This document shows positions 24,144-35,375 of a DNA stretch of 64,000 bases, in pieces. Made by a program: the position numbers and the translations under genes. The notes under the pieces are model-generated. The model was not told the origin of the DNA and ran no database searches. It saw nothing but the letters and a program-made list of their open reading frames with translations. The stretch's first letter is position 1, and every line of letters begins with the position of its first letter. The stretch is from positions 147,482-211,481 of the forward strand of contig JAANBB010000027.1 in the NCBI GenBank assembly GCA_014621425.1, read 5' to 3'. This DNA comes from Cylindrodendrum hubeiense (Eukaryota; Ascomycota; Sordariomycetes; Hypocreales; Nectriaceae).

Positions 24144-25737
24144 GACTGTGGACAATATCAGTGGTTTGATAGGATAGATGAGGCGCGCGTTAGGAGAGAG
24201 GTGAGATGGCTGGGAGAGATCACTGGAAAAGCATCTGTTTATACATCAATATTTAGTTCAACAAAATATCTCAAAATAATCAGCGCTGGCTCTTATCTTT
24301 GTCTATTTGCAATACCCCATTCGAGATAATTCTGGCCTGTTCTGATATCGAGTTAGTCTGATGAAGAAGAGTTGATTAAGGTGGAGGTATTTAAGATAGC
24401 GCTAAACGGTCCACCTCATGACTCAATGAGTGAAGTGAAATCAAGTACGTCCATCAGAAAGACCCTTTTATTTTTCGTCTAAATTTATTTCTTCTGTGAA
24501 GCATAATGTCAAACGAGATACGGTCTACGGCAATTGCAGATCTAACGCCCTTGAACTATAACACCAGGCAAGTACCTGTGGTGAAGTTGATCTTGAGATG
24601 GTAAAGCTAGAGTACAGGAATAAAGATCAATTTGAAGATAAGAACAGTGGAATAGCTTGAGATGAGAAAGAAGACTTGGTATGTTCTTCAGATAGTAACG
24701 TAATTCACATCTTATCAGCGGCGGAAGCGATGTTCCGCCTTGATAGCATAGATATGGCTGCGACTAGTGCCTTGGCAACTGCATCGCATCTCCATCCCAA
24801 TGCCCACTTTTATAAACCTACCTGACCAAGCATCCTGCCATAGAGAAAACCGGGATCTTTTAGTAGGCGAGCTAAATCCTAAAACCAGGGTCCATGTAAG
24901 TCCGCATAATCAAGAAGCTTACTGAAGCGTCTTTGCACGTGAGTTGAATACCTCAGACGATTACGACCGCTCCACAGGCAAGCCGTAGTTGGCTGCTATA
25001 CGAACTTAAAGATACCTGACTCGCGGAAGAGATTTCCCGCCTTGTAATCTCATGTTATTTCAAGATATTACGAATAGCCGTTTCTATACTAGCTAATTGA
25101 TGCCCCTGTTCCAATGAGCCTGAATAAAACTCAGTGTCATTTTGGTGACGCCATTCCCAGCCTAGAATCACGCATTTCAACTTGGGTGATGTCAGACAAG
25201 AAGCTGTTTTCACCTAGCCACTAACAAGAGGCGGCATATCAGATTGCTAGCGGGTGATCGGGTACTTATTTTGACGTGGGGGTTCCTGTATCTACAAGTG
25301 GAGAGGCAGCGTTTCGGGCCTTTATTGTTACTAGGAACCCGCGATACCACGGAAACTTGGGTTAATGTTTTGGACTTCAAACCCGGTATCTAATCTGCAA
25401 CCAACATTCCGATTTCGGGCAGAATTTTTATTCCGCCGGTCTTCCTGAGAGTCGGTTAGTTGCATATTTGGTCACTCTGTCCTGTCCTTTATAGAAAATG
25501 GGATCAGTAGACTACTACTACTGCAGTAGACGTACAAGTACTAGGTCAACAATATTAACATTGTTCATTGATGAATTAATTAATTGCCGTGTGTTGTATG
25601 CTTTCCTAATTATGATTCATTTTACTCCAATCGTGTCACTATTACCTCCACTTCATCATATCATCCTCCAAACACCATTTCCAGCTGTGGATATTTTCTG
25701 AAGCTTATGTATTGCTGAGTAGCTTCAATTACAACAT
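24144..25737. other. Intergenic, AT-rich
   Basis: About 1.6 kb between the nitrilase start and the fasciclin gene's 3' end. I see no gene. It contains an AT-rich, repeat-poor stretch that probably includes the nitrilase promoter just above 24143. Confidence 0.45.
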
Positions 25738-27147
25738 TTAAAATATCAGTAGTCCAGCTGCCAAAGCGACCGCTCCAGGGTAGCTGATTGAGAAGGCACT
25801 CGCAGCGTTATCCTTGGTGGAGGAGTCCGATGTGGATGTCGAAGCAGGCGCACTTGTCGAATCGGCACTGGTTTTGCTCGCCGTAGCGGTACTGGTGCTG
25901 CTCGTTTCATCTTCGGGCCCTATAACGGCATCGAGGCTGAAGCGCGTTAGTAAATAGTACTCAAGCTGATGTGTGGACAACCGGGCGTAAGTCCTGGTGA
26001 TCTTTTTGTTCCCGAAAGGACTCACATATGAAGCAGGCCATTGTTGGTCAAGACATTAGGCTCGATAATCTTGGCGTTGTTGAAGTAGATGTCGTCGCCC
26101 TTGATGTGTACGGTGACGGTCGTATCATTGTATGTACCGAGAACCATTCCGTCTTCGAGGAAGGATGTGTACGTGACTTGTTTCAATGTGTGTGCTCTAT
26201 TCAGGAAAGTCTTGGTCAGTTTCTCTACGGCAAGCGAAATGACGACAAATTATTGCTGGCTTACAGTAGTGCTCCTGTGAGGTCGGCCTTGGATAAGGAC
26301 TGGTGAGGATTTCCCGCCTTTTTAAAGGCCTCGGTCGAAGGAGCGAGACAGGTGACGTTAGGAGTCGTGTCCAGGGTAGGGTACAGCTCAGTCTTGTTTA
26401 AAGAGGAATCGAGAGCGCCAAGTTTGTCTCCCTGGCCGCGAATTGTTGTGGAGCAAGTTCTCGGGGGGATGAGCACCCTACATAAAAAGCAACTTGGTCA
26501 GCCTTCAAAGGCCATCGTGATTGGGAATTGCAGGACAAGACTTACTTGTTGACAATCTGGAAGGTGTTGACGTTCTTGGGGCCCCACTTGCCATCTACAG
26601 CCGTCATTTCGGCGTCTTGAGCCAAACCAGCTCTCACGTCCACGGTTGGACCACTCAGTTTTTGTCTCTTCGTTCGACGGGAGGTATCGGTCCGCTTGGT
26701 AGCAATCAAGACCTGACCAGTGGCTTTGGATCCGAATTCCTGCTCGAGTTGCGGCCCCGCAGATCGGTTGTTGTACTCTTCTCCTTGCAACAAAGTGGGC
26801 ACCACCGTGTGGTCGCCAAAGTCGGAGGCTTTTAGTGAGGCGACCAAGACGTGGTACGAGAAGAAGGTTTCAATATCGTCAATGTTGAGTTCGGTGACGT
26901 CTGAAACCTTGGACTCGTTAAGGTAGGCGGTGATAGCATCATTGGTGGGGACTATGACTGTGATGTTTGACGTCTTGCCAGAGAGAGATGTTGAAAGGGC
27001 TTGGGGTGCGGCAGAGAGTAGCGACCGGAAAAGGGACAACTCGTCGTATCCCTCGAGGGAGCTCGAAAGCTCCTCGGGAGCGGTCTGGGCATTGGCGAAG
27101 CCAAGCGCGGCCAGGCTCACCGTGAGAGGGGCTAATGACAGCAGCAT
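25738..27147 (-). CDS. GPI-anchored fasciclin (FAS1) domain protein, 394 aa
   Basis: Exons in transcript order: 27147-26546, 26477-26265, 26196-26026 and 25936-25738; all three introns are phase 2. The N-terminus MLLSLAPLTVSLAALGFANA is a signal peptide. Two FAS1-like repeats follow: the first has ITVIVPTNDAITAYL and IETFFSYHVLV, the second has VTCLAPSTEAFKKAG, LKQVTYTSFLEDG and ends in the typical NGLLHILDAVI. The last exon encodes a S/T/A-rich linker and a C-terminal hydrophobic tail (AVALAAGLLIF) without charged residues after it, the usual GPI-attachment signal. Expected role is cell-surface adhesion or wall association (family knowledge). The gene looks intact. Confidence 0.9.
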
Positions 27148-29162
27148 TTTGAATTGGGTTATTCAGAGTTCAATTCTCAAGTCCCTCTCCTTGGTGAATG
27201 CAGCCGCGTCGAAGGCGACGGGCTGCAACAGTGCTGAGCTCTCCTTTTGTAGGACATCGAGCTGTGAGGCTCCTAAAGCCTCGGCGACCAAAATGAGACT
27301 TGAATGGCGCAGTCTGGGCCGGGGGCCTCGTTTTACCGACAAATGGGGAGCAAGCCCACACAGCCACGGGGTGAGGTTGTCAGCGGGGACCCTGTAATCA
27401 GCGCCAACCTGTACGAATAATCTCGGACAGGGCAGCACGCGGTCCTAGTCGGGAAGGAAGCTGTCGTTCAGCTGAAAAACTGGGCGTCGACTAATTTCTC
27501 ACCTCCGGCAGGTTGCCGCCAATACCTAGAGCCCCATGATGCACTTATGATGGGGGAAAGTGGCAGTGACAGCCTGTGCCACCGTAACACAGTCCTGACG
27601 GGTTTTCCCTAGCACCTGTGCCGAAAATGTGGTTCATCCGATGGGGACTCCGCCTTTGTTAATTCAATGTCACAGACTCGCTTGGTGTGATGTTCTGGAA
27701 TTTGCCCTCACCATGTATTGCATCCAAGCCTTTCTTTGATACTTTAAATACTTTTCAAATCCTGGTTTCCCTTGAGCACATGAGCTTCTGCCATTTACCT
27801 TTGCGCCTTTTTCTACGAGGCATGACACGCGACTGTGGCGGAGCTTTCCATTCTCCCTTACAGCGGTGTCATGAGAGACTTGGCAAGATGTTCACTAAGC
27901 TAATTCAAGCATAGCGCCTCTTCATTGTCAGTAATTTCACAGCGTCATTGTTCAAGATACAGCTACAGTGAAGCCGGGGATAGCAATATTTGCTCCAACC
28001 CAGACACAGCATGGGGCGAAGTCAATCTATTTTCGGTATCGTCATGTACCAACACCCACACGACCCCGCGTGATCATCCAGACAGGGTGATAGGCACACA
28101 TCAAGTTTGGACAATCCAATTACTTCGCATTGCGGGTCTATAACAGAATAAAATATAGTCTAAGCTATCGCTGGTTTAACAAATAAGATGTATTACCTAG
28201 ACAAAAAGACTAAAACATGTCAAGACACCTCCAATAGCTCATCACGGGTTTGGCACTGGGAAAAACTTTCCCATCAATTCTTAGAATTGCAAAGGTAGTC
28301 GTAGTGACTCCATCCCTTCAGTTTCCTTTTTTGTTGGAGTCTTTTTAACTATCGATGGGCTGTCATATAAATATCGTGAGTATTTGGTCACTCCCGCTGT
28401 TAGTTAGCCTTTGCTCCGCTCCAGCGACAGTGGATCCCTCCAAGGTCGCTGCAGATAACGGGACAGTTCCGGGCGATGATGGCACCGTTGCCCGTGATCG
28501 CCATCGGACAGTGTAAATGAACAGGCTCTGTAAAATACAGAGATAGGATATGCATCGGTGCCGCGGCAAGTCAACCTGGCTTGGGCGGCTTTCGGTTTCC
28601 AGCACGGCACGGATTGACTTCTGATTTCCAGGGCCAAGCACTTAGCCTCCCCGTAGCCCTAGAGGATCCATTTTCGCGTGCTGCCTCTAGATTCCCTAGG
28701 CGCCGAGTGACTACACTACTTACTATTTTGCTGTATATCTTGATAAACCACCTCAGAGGATATCTTGTGCGCACCAATTCATTGTTCCCTTCCCGCCACC
28801 AATGGTCCAGTTTTGCCGTGCCTCACCACCTGGTCCCCCCCACGGTCGCAGTTGGAATGTGGCATCAATCGCCACCTGAGATAGTTGGAGTCAATTGCAG
28901 CTAGTAGTTTCTGTGAATTGGATCAGACCATGGCTTCGGGCCCAGTGGAAGCCCTCGCGCACTCAAGAAGTTGAATCTTGGGCCAGGCTTGCTGCTGCCT
29001 TCTAAGCAGGCAGCAGAGTGGATCGATCTCCGCTTTAGGGGCCGGATCACAAGCTTGGCAAAGACTTAAAAGATGGCAGCTGGAACGATCCCTTTCTAGC
29101 TCCAAGTTCTTTTGACTCTATCAGTATATTTACATGATAGAAGAAGCATGTGTCCCTTCACA
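27148..29162. other. Intergenic, promoter-side of two divergent genes
   Basis: About 2 kb between the start of the fasciclin gene (minus) and the start of the F-box gene (plus). No convincing gene; short overlapping frames only. Confidence 0.45.
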
Positions 29163-30773
29163 ATGACCGACACTTCTCGAAGCAATTTACCCCTTCTCCC
29201 CGAGATTTGGGACCAAATATGTTCCCACTTGTCGAAACCGAGCCTGCTCCGCTTGAGGCTCACGTCGTCCAAGCTGTACGCTATCGCATCGCCTTGTGCC
29301 TTCAGAGCTCTCCGCCTCGACGCGTATGGAAGTTCAGCTGAGCGATTCGTCAATATCGCCAAGTCGACCAAGCTCCGCGACTTTGTTCGAGAACTCACGA
29401 TTGACACCTGGATTGGCCCCGAGTTCAGATACAACGGCAACTGGACCTACAATATTCCCGTGCCCTTCATGCACGCGCTTCCGTACCTGCGTTGCTTCAG
29501 TAAAGTGACTGGACTTCATCTGCGGTTTAGTGAGTTCTGCGGTGACGACGACCGCGAGCTTTTTACCTCGTGCATTGAGGAAACTTGGCCTTTCCGATAT
29601 ACAGTGCTCGATACTATCTTCCATTGCATTACGGGCATATGGACGAAGGGAAAGCAAATTGAGATCGACAATCAGGCGGACCTTGATGAATACGAACCTG
29701 AGCACCTGGACGATGATCTAGGTATTCCCCCAGACCAGGTCATACAGATCAAGGAACTCACAATTTCGAATCTGGCCGATTACGATGATCCTTTCGTCTA
29801 TTCATCTGAAGCCTGGAGGAAACTCTTGTGCCTACCCAGCCTTGTAGATCTCAAACTTCTGCTTGCTTGCGAGACTGATGAAGGCGCGCCCGAAACTGCT
29901 GTTTTCTTCCCAGAGAAATACGAGATGTTCAAAGACCTACCATACACATGGTTCTCCTCGGGCCTCGGTGAGAATCTACGTGTTTTGTCACTTTGCTACC
30001 GGGATTACTGGGGTTGGTTTCCAATGATGGACTTCCGAGATATGGGAGGCGACTCGCCGTTTCCACATCTTAAAGTCCTAGCGCTAGGCAATTATGTCTT
30101 CAGTCACGAATGGCAGATTGATTGGTTCGCATCAGTCGGCAAGAACAATGGTAGTAACGGACTGGAGGAATTGTATCTCGACGACTGTCCCATTCTGTTC
30201 CAGGCTCGTCAACTGGGTCCGCTGAGCAGCAATTACCCTGGCTATCCCGATGCAGACACTGTCATGGCCCGAAACTGGAACCCCGAGAGGTACGAGTACA
30301 CCATGAGATGGCACCACGTACTCTCAAAATGGGCAACATCTATGAAAGGACTCAAAGTGTTTAAGATGGGACATGGCGAATGGAGCAACACGTCTGCTAC
30401 TTTGGCTGCAGTTCAAAGAGATGAGGCGTATACGTATCTCGATGGAGATGTGTTGAACCAACGCATTTCTGACAATGTCCATAGAAACTTCGCTTGTCCC
30501 GAGCTTGTAGGCGAGGACAATGGCAAGGAGGTATTTCCACGGGACAAATATCTGCACGGCACGGGAATTTCACAATGTCGATCATCACAGCTGCAGTACA
30601 TCAAGTATGACATCGGAATGGGTCCTTCACCATACCTCGAGACCAATCATTACAGCCCGGCTGAACGTGGCTGGGCACCGGAGGAGGGCACACTTGCTAA
30701 GGACGATGGTGCTTACGAGCTGCTCATTGCGACGACAAGGACTAGAGCACTCGGGTCAGAGACAAGAGGTTGA
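29163..30773 (+). CDS. F-box protein, 536 aa
   Basis: A single uninterrupted frame. I chose the ATG at 29163 (context TCACAATGAC); an in-frame ATG at 29148 would add five residues. Residues about 9-52 form an F-box (LPLLPEIWDQICSHLSKPSL then LRLRLTSSKLYAIA), the surface that binds Skp1 in SCF ubiquitin ligases (family knowledge). The rest is a long region with leucine-rich stretches such as LKVLALGNYVFS and LEELYLDDCPIL, suggesting irregular leucine-rich repeats that select a substrate. Lineage-expanded F-box families of this form are common in filamentous fungi. Substrate unknown. The next gene is convergent, 185 bp away. Confidence 0.88.
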   Translation: MTDTSRSNLPLLPEIWDQICSHLSKPSLLRLRLTSSKLYAIASPCAFRALRLDAYGSSAERFVNIAKSTKLRDFVRELTIDTWIGPEFRYNGNWTYNIPVPFMHALPYLRCFSKVTGLHLRFSEFCGDDDRELFTSCIEETWPFRYTVLDTIFHCITGIWTKGKQIEIDNQADLDEYEPEHLDDDLGIPPDQVIQIKELTISNLADYDDPFVYSSEAWRKLLCLPSLVDLKLLLACETDEGAPETAVFFPEKYEMFKDLPYTWFSSGLGENLRVLSLCYRDYWGWFPMMDFRDMGGDSPFPHLKVLALGNYVFSHEWQIDWFASVGKNNGSNGLEELYLDDCPILFQARQLGPLSSNYPGYPDADTVMARNWNPERYEYTMRWHHVLSKWATSMKGLKVFKMGHGEWSNTSATLAAVQRDEAYTYLDGDVLNQRISDNVHRNFACPELVGEDNGKEVFPRDKYLHGTGISQCRSSQLQYIKYDIGMGPSPYLETNHYSPAERGWAPEEGTLAKDDGAYELLIATTRTRALGSETRG

Positions 30774-30958
30774 AAAGTTCTATTCAACTCGGGGATGAAA
30801 CTCCAGCCACTGATAAAACTATTGCTATTTCGGCTAAGAAGAGAGCACTGGATTTGTACCCGATTCTGATTACATGTAACCTAATAATCTCGGATATATC
30901 CTTGCAGTAGAGTATCAATATCCACTGTCTCAGAGCCAGATTTCGTACGAACAATCCG

Positions 30959-32167
30959 TCAATGTCGATTGGCAAGATTATTGATGCAAGGCTCGTTGTT
31001 GTTTAGTCGTTCCAGATTGGTTTCCAGTATCTCAATGCTGCGATCCCAGACCCCTTTCGTAAACCAGCTAACATGCGGCGTAATATAAACATTTGGGGCT
31101 TTCCATAATGGGTGTTGTTTCGGCAAGGGTTCAGGGTCGGTCACATCTAAGGCTGCTCCTCGAATTTGACCCTTCTCAAGAGCCGTAATCAAGGCCTGGG
31201 TGTCGACATGGCGACCTCGGGCAATGTTCGTTAGGAAGGTTTTCTTCTTGCTCAGAATCTCGAACTGCTTGTACGAAATAATCCTTTCCGTGTCCTTGGT
31301 TAGTGGCAAGCTGATGACCAAAATGTCAAGATCCTGAGCTAGGAATGTATCGATGCTTTCTTCCGAGGCGCCATGGAACCATTTTGAAGGAATTGATCCC
31401 TCTCGGTCCCCGGTACCTGGAACACAAAAGTGGTTATACGTGTCGTCTTTGCGAGCTTCTGGAGTGGCACGCTCGCTGCGGGTATATGCGTAGACCTCCA
31501 TTCCCATCGCACTCGCTACCCGCGCGCATTGGCGGCCAATGGAGCCATATCCAAGGATACCCCTTATTCATGTAAGCGAAATATTGCCTCCTCAAATTAA
31601 AAAACTCACATTCGAAGTCTGTAGGAATCCTCAACGTTAGGGGCGGAAGGTATCTCCCATACCTCCTCATCCATCTGTTTCTGATACCGGAGGAATTGTC
31701 GCTGGCTCATTATCCAGGTGCCTATTACCCACTCAGCGATCTGAGGCCTGTATATCCGCTACATTAGTGACTGTTTTGGTCGACTTCGTTCCTGAATGAC
31801 GGGTTATGACGTACGTGTATCCTCCGCCGGCGTTAGAGAAAATGATCTCCTTATTAAGATAGGTTGGATGATTATGCCATAGATCTGCTCCTGCAGATGC
31901 AAGCTGAACAAACCTCACACTCGAGAGGAGGTTGGCGTGTGGCGGAGCCCAGTCCACGAAAAGAAGTGTTATCCCTTCCCAATATTCGGCCGGCAATTCC
32001 TCCACATCCACCGGTTCTCCATTCTCTCTTACTGAAGCGACCCAATTCACCTGCAAGCCAGGATACTTGGTCATGACATTAGAAATCCATGCCGAGTCTG
32101 GTTCCTTTGGAAAGAAAAGTAGAAGCTTATCCTTGCCCAAGGCGCACGCTTGACTAGTGGCAACCAT
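30959..32167 (-). CDS. D-isomer-specific 2-hydroxyacid dehydrogenase, 364 aa
   Basis: Exons in transcript order: 32167-31815, 31747-31610 and 31562-30959; introns of 47 and 67 nt, both phase 2. The first ATG is at 32167. The NAD-binding Rossmann motif is GILGYGSIG (Gly 168, 170, 173). The catalytic set expected for this family is present: Arg 279 in NIARGRHVD, Glu 308 in DVTDPEPLP and His 327 in ITPHVSW. Such enzymes interconvert 2-keto acids and D-2-hydroxy acids with NAD(P)H (family knowledge). Length about 360 is normal. Substrate unknown; glyoxylate/hydroxypyruvate-type or secondary-metabolic roles are possible. Confidence 0.93.
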
Positions 32168-32808
32168 TTTCCACGTTTTGGATCTCAACGGTGCGTGATG
32201 GAAGAAATGTTTTGGGAAACGAGTGGTATGATTGACCACCAGCACTCTTCATTACCAAATTAACCAAATTTAAAGGTTAAGACTTGTAGCGTCGATCTGA
32301 TTTGATAGCCTGCTCGGCTATATTTGCTCTATGCTGTTTGTGGCTGTGTCGGAAGAGCCGACTGTCGGCCTGTTAGTGCGCATGAAGGAGAGGTACTAAA
32401 AATAACCCGAGCTACTCACTTTACCCTATTTGCACACATCTATGTTAAGTTTAATAGACCTTCCGTCTCATATCTGAATGATGACATTTGCATGGTAAAG
32501 TAACAGCGGGATACATAGAAGTCAGTAGCGAATACATACAAGACTGATTCATCACTCATACAAGGGATACATCTTCAAATAGGACTATAGATACTCAATT
32601 AGCCAACAACCTTACCAAATTATAATATTTCAACATGGGCCTCTTTACCTAACTCGCCTATTCCGAGGGTTCCATGCCCAGATTATTCATTCAAGTATCT
32701 CTTAGATCGAGGTAATCACAGCCCTTAGCGTCATTTCACTGCGCAAAATTAAGCCGTTTTGAGGATAGCGGCGTTCAAGCTCGACATGCCATCTATTCGA
32801 ACGGGGAC

Positions 32809-33400
32809 GGCCAGTCAACCTCGCCCTGCATCTGTTGAGTCGATAAGCATGGTGTGGAGGTTGGAGAGATCGTTACCTGAGCAGACTCGGTCTTGATGTG
32901 CCCTACTTCTTATCACGCGGCACATTTCTGAGCTCCAACTGGTTAGATGGCTGTACAGATAAGCGTCTACCGAAGAAGAGGCAACTGCCGATGAGCTAGT
33001 GGTGGGTAATTGTTAGCCGACGTCCTAGTTATTTAAGCCACTACGGATAAAATTACTAAATTGGCTCTCCGAAAATAGCTGATAGGTCCTATACTTTGCG
33101 GGAATGGTCAGCCGACCCCGCGCCCTCATCGGTTGGGCCGATATTGATAGCGTAGAGATTGAGGCGATTGGTTATCTTTGCTGGTTCTATCTCATGATTA
33201 GCTCTGCCTCTTATTATATAATGCGATCCCGATTTCTAACTGGTTGGTTGGTTATACAGATAAGCCTCTACGAAAGGAGGCACGGTTAGCGATGAGCTGG
33301 TGGCGGGTGATGCTGCTCAGGCTCCTGATTACTACTACACTACGGATAACATTACCGAATTCGCTCCCTGAAACACCCATCAATGCCTGTCCTACATGTT
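32809..33400 (+). repeat. Diverged tandem duplication, period about 298 bp
   Basis: Unit 1 begins GGCCAGTCAACCTCGCCCTG at 32809, unit 2 begins GGTCAGCCGACCCCGCGCCC at 33106. Further matched landmarks are AACTGGTTAGATGGCTGTAC against AACTGGTTGGTTGGTTATAC, CAGATAAGCGTCTAC against CAGATAAGCCTCTAC, GATGAGCTAGTGGTGGGT against GATGAGCTGGTGGCGGGT, and CTACGGATAAAATTACT against CTACGGATAACATTACC. Offsets are 297-300 bp. Many differences are transitions. Confidence 0.8.
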
Positions 33401-33438
33401 ATTGATCACTGGACGTTAACATTTAACTCTGTAAGCAG

Positions 33439-33448
33439 CATAAATAAG
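33439..33448 (+). promoter_or_regulatory. TATA element of the oxygenase gene
   Basis: CATAAATAAG lies about 115 nt upstream of the ATG at 33563, just downstream of the tandem duplication, followed by a C/T-rich leader. Confidence 0.45.
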
Positions 33449-33562
33449 GGCTTGTCAAATCTCTCGTTAGCCTCTTCAGATTTGACAGATCAAACATCTC
33501 TTCTCTTACATCGCGCTTGACTCCACCAGTATTAGCCTATCCACCACTATCAATCATCGAAA

Positions 33563-34751
33563 ATGTCGGCTGCCGTTCAGACACCCCTTCAGGGACTACC
33601 CAGGAGCCCGATGCCTGTTCCATACACTCCCACCGAGCCAACTGCGTCTGTGCCAACCAGCACATTCGATGCGTCCAAGCATCTCGCGTACTCCCCGCCA
33701 GCACGTATCCTCACTATGGAAGATCTTCAGCTAGAGAACACGCCCATTTCCCCAATCGCCGCCTCTGATCCCTTCCCTCTGCTCTCTTATGAAGCCGTCC
33801 TTGAGCACCGTCGGGAGCTCTTCAGCCCTGAGGTGATCGACAACTGTCTGCACCGCCACCTCGTTGGCTCAGCCATGCTTCGTGGAATGGCCCAGAAATA
33901 TACGCCGTTTATTCAGTCTTTCTGGAACTCCCCTGAGGTCTTGGCGATTGTGAGCAACATTGCGGGCGTAGACCTTGTGCCGGCAATGAACTATGAGATA
34001 TGCCACACAAATATTCAACTAGGAAGTGATGGTCTTGAAGGCGTGAGAGCAACGCCCGTGGTTCCGCCAATTGCCACTACCGAACCCGCGGCCACATCCG
34101 AGAGCTCGCAAGGTCCCGCCAACGAAAAGACCAGCTATGATAACCCCATCGTCAATTGGCATAAGGATTCGCATCCATTTGTCATTGTTGTCATGTTGTC
34201 TGACGCTCGTAGCATGGAGGGAGGCGAGACTGTGTTGATGGGCGGAGATGGCAAGACGCTAAGCGTTCGGGCACCGCAAATGGTAAGCTGCCTCTGCCAT
34301 CTATTATTGATAAGTACGTGATCCATCTGACATATATTCACCATCACAGGGCAGCGCAGTTGTTCTTCAGGGGCGACACATCTCCCACGTTGCTCTCCCT
34401 GCTACCAACATGCCCGAGCGAATCACTATCGTAACATCGTTCCGGCCCCGAGACCCGACACTGACCGATGAGACTACAAATGCCAACGTCCTACGCGAAT
34501 CACATCTCACTGAGCTCTTTTACCAATGGACAACGTACCGTTTAGATATGGTAGCCGAGAGGTCTAACATTATGGCAAAGGCGTTGAGAGAAAAGTATGC
34601 TGAGAATGTGAAGAAGTCGGATGCCAAGGCACGGCCGGGAATGTGCCGCATCGAGACTGTCAACGTTGACGAGATGAAGAGCTGGGTAGAGGAGCAGATA
34701 AAGTACCTCCAGCAGACAATGTACGAAATGCGCTCGTTGGAGCAAGAGTGA
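33563..34751 (+). CDS. Putative Fe(II)/2-oxoglutarate-dependent oxygenase, 373 aa
   Basis: Exons 33563-34282 and 34350-34751, with one phase-0 intron (GTAAGC to CACAG). A non-haem iron facial triad is apparent: His 200 and Asp 202 in NWHKDSHPF and a distal His 253 in GRHISHVAL, 51 residues later, with Arg 264 (PERITIVTSFRP) at the spacing expected for 2-oxoglutarate binding. ETVLMGGDGKTLSVRAP between them fits the double-stranded beta-helix. The first 60 residues are P/T/S-rich and probably disordered; the C-terminal 90 residues are helical and charged. I infer an oxygenase by this motif spacing; overall similarity to a named family is not evident. Substrate unknown. Confidence 0.75.
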
Positions 34752-35375
34752 GACGGTTAGGAGATTGCATTGTTGTGACATTGCCAATCAAACTGGAATA
34801 TGGGTTCTGCCAATGCGCAATGTAAGATTGATTATATACTAAATGTGACAATTATCTAACCAACAAATATAATTTCCTCATTCACTGCAAAAGGGGAAGC
34901 CGTTGTAGAACCCAAACCACCTGTCTGAACTTGTCTAACACAAACCACCCCGATGCTACATACAAATACTGCCAAGAGCGCCAGTCCGCTTTGGGTCTCC
35001 TCTCACTTAACATAACACAACAATGAACTAATATTAAAAAAAAACACTGCTAAGCTCAACTACAAATTTTGCCTTATGATCCAGTAACGCCGCTTGGAAG
35101 CAGCGGTCTCAGCGCCCCAGTGCCCGTGTGCCCGTGTGCCCGTGTGCCTGCGCAAGTACATAAGCTGCCTTGCCAGGCTTGCGTGGATTTACCGTCCCAT
35201 TGGTGGGTGCCCGGGTTGGGGCAGAATTTCCCTAGAAGCACGGAATTTACTAACTGGACGAGTCTGATGAGTTATGTAGTTTGTCAAAACACTAACATAT
35301 CTGTATACGTGTATATCTATATAGTTATACTCACTCGTTGCTATCTAGGCTAGCCTGCCCCTTTCCGTAAACCGT
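34752..35375. other. Intergenic between convergent genes
   Basis: 3' regions of the oxygenase gene (plus) and the permease gene (minus). Contains the octamer microsatellite at 35121-35148 and no coding feature. Confidence 0.5.
35121..35148 (+). repeat. Octamer microsatellite (TGCCCGTG)3.5
   Basis: Three full TGCCCGTG units and half a fourth in direct succession. Confidence 0.85.

Larger units (their letters stand above)
32168..33562. other. Intergenic between divergent genes, containing a tandem duplication
   Basis: Upstream region of both the dehydrogenase (minus) and the oxygenase gene (plus). Apart from the duplication at 32809-33400 and a TATA box I see no feature. Confidence 0.5.
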
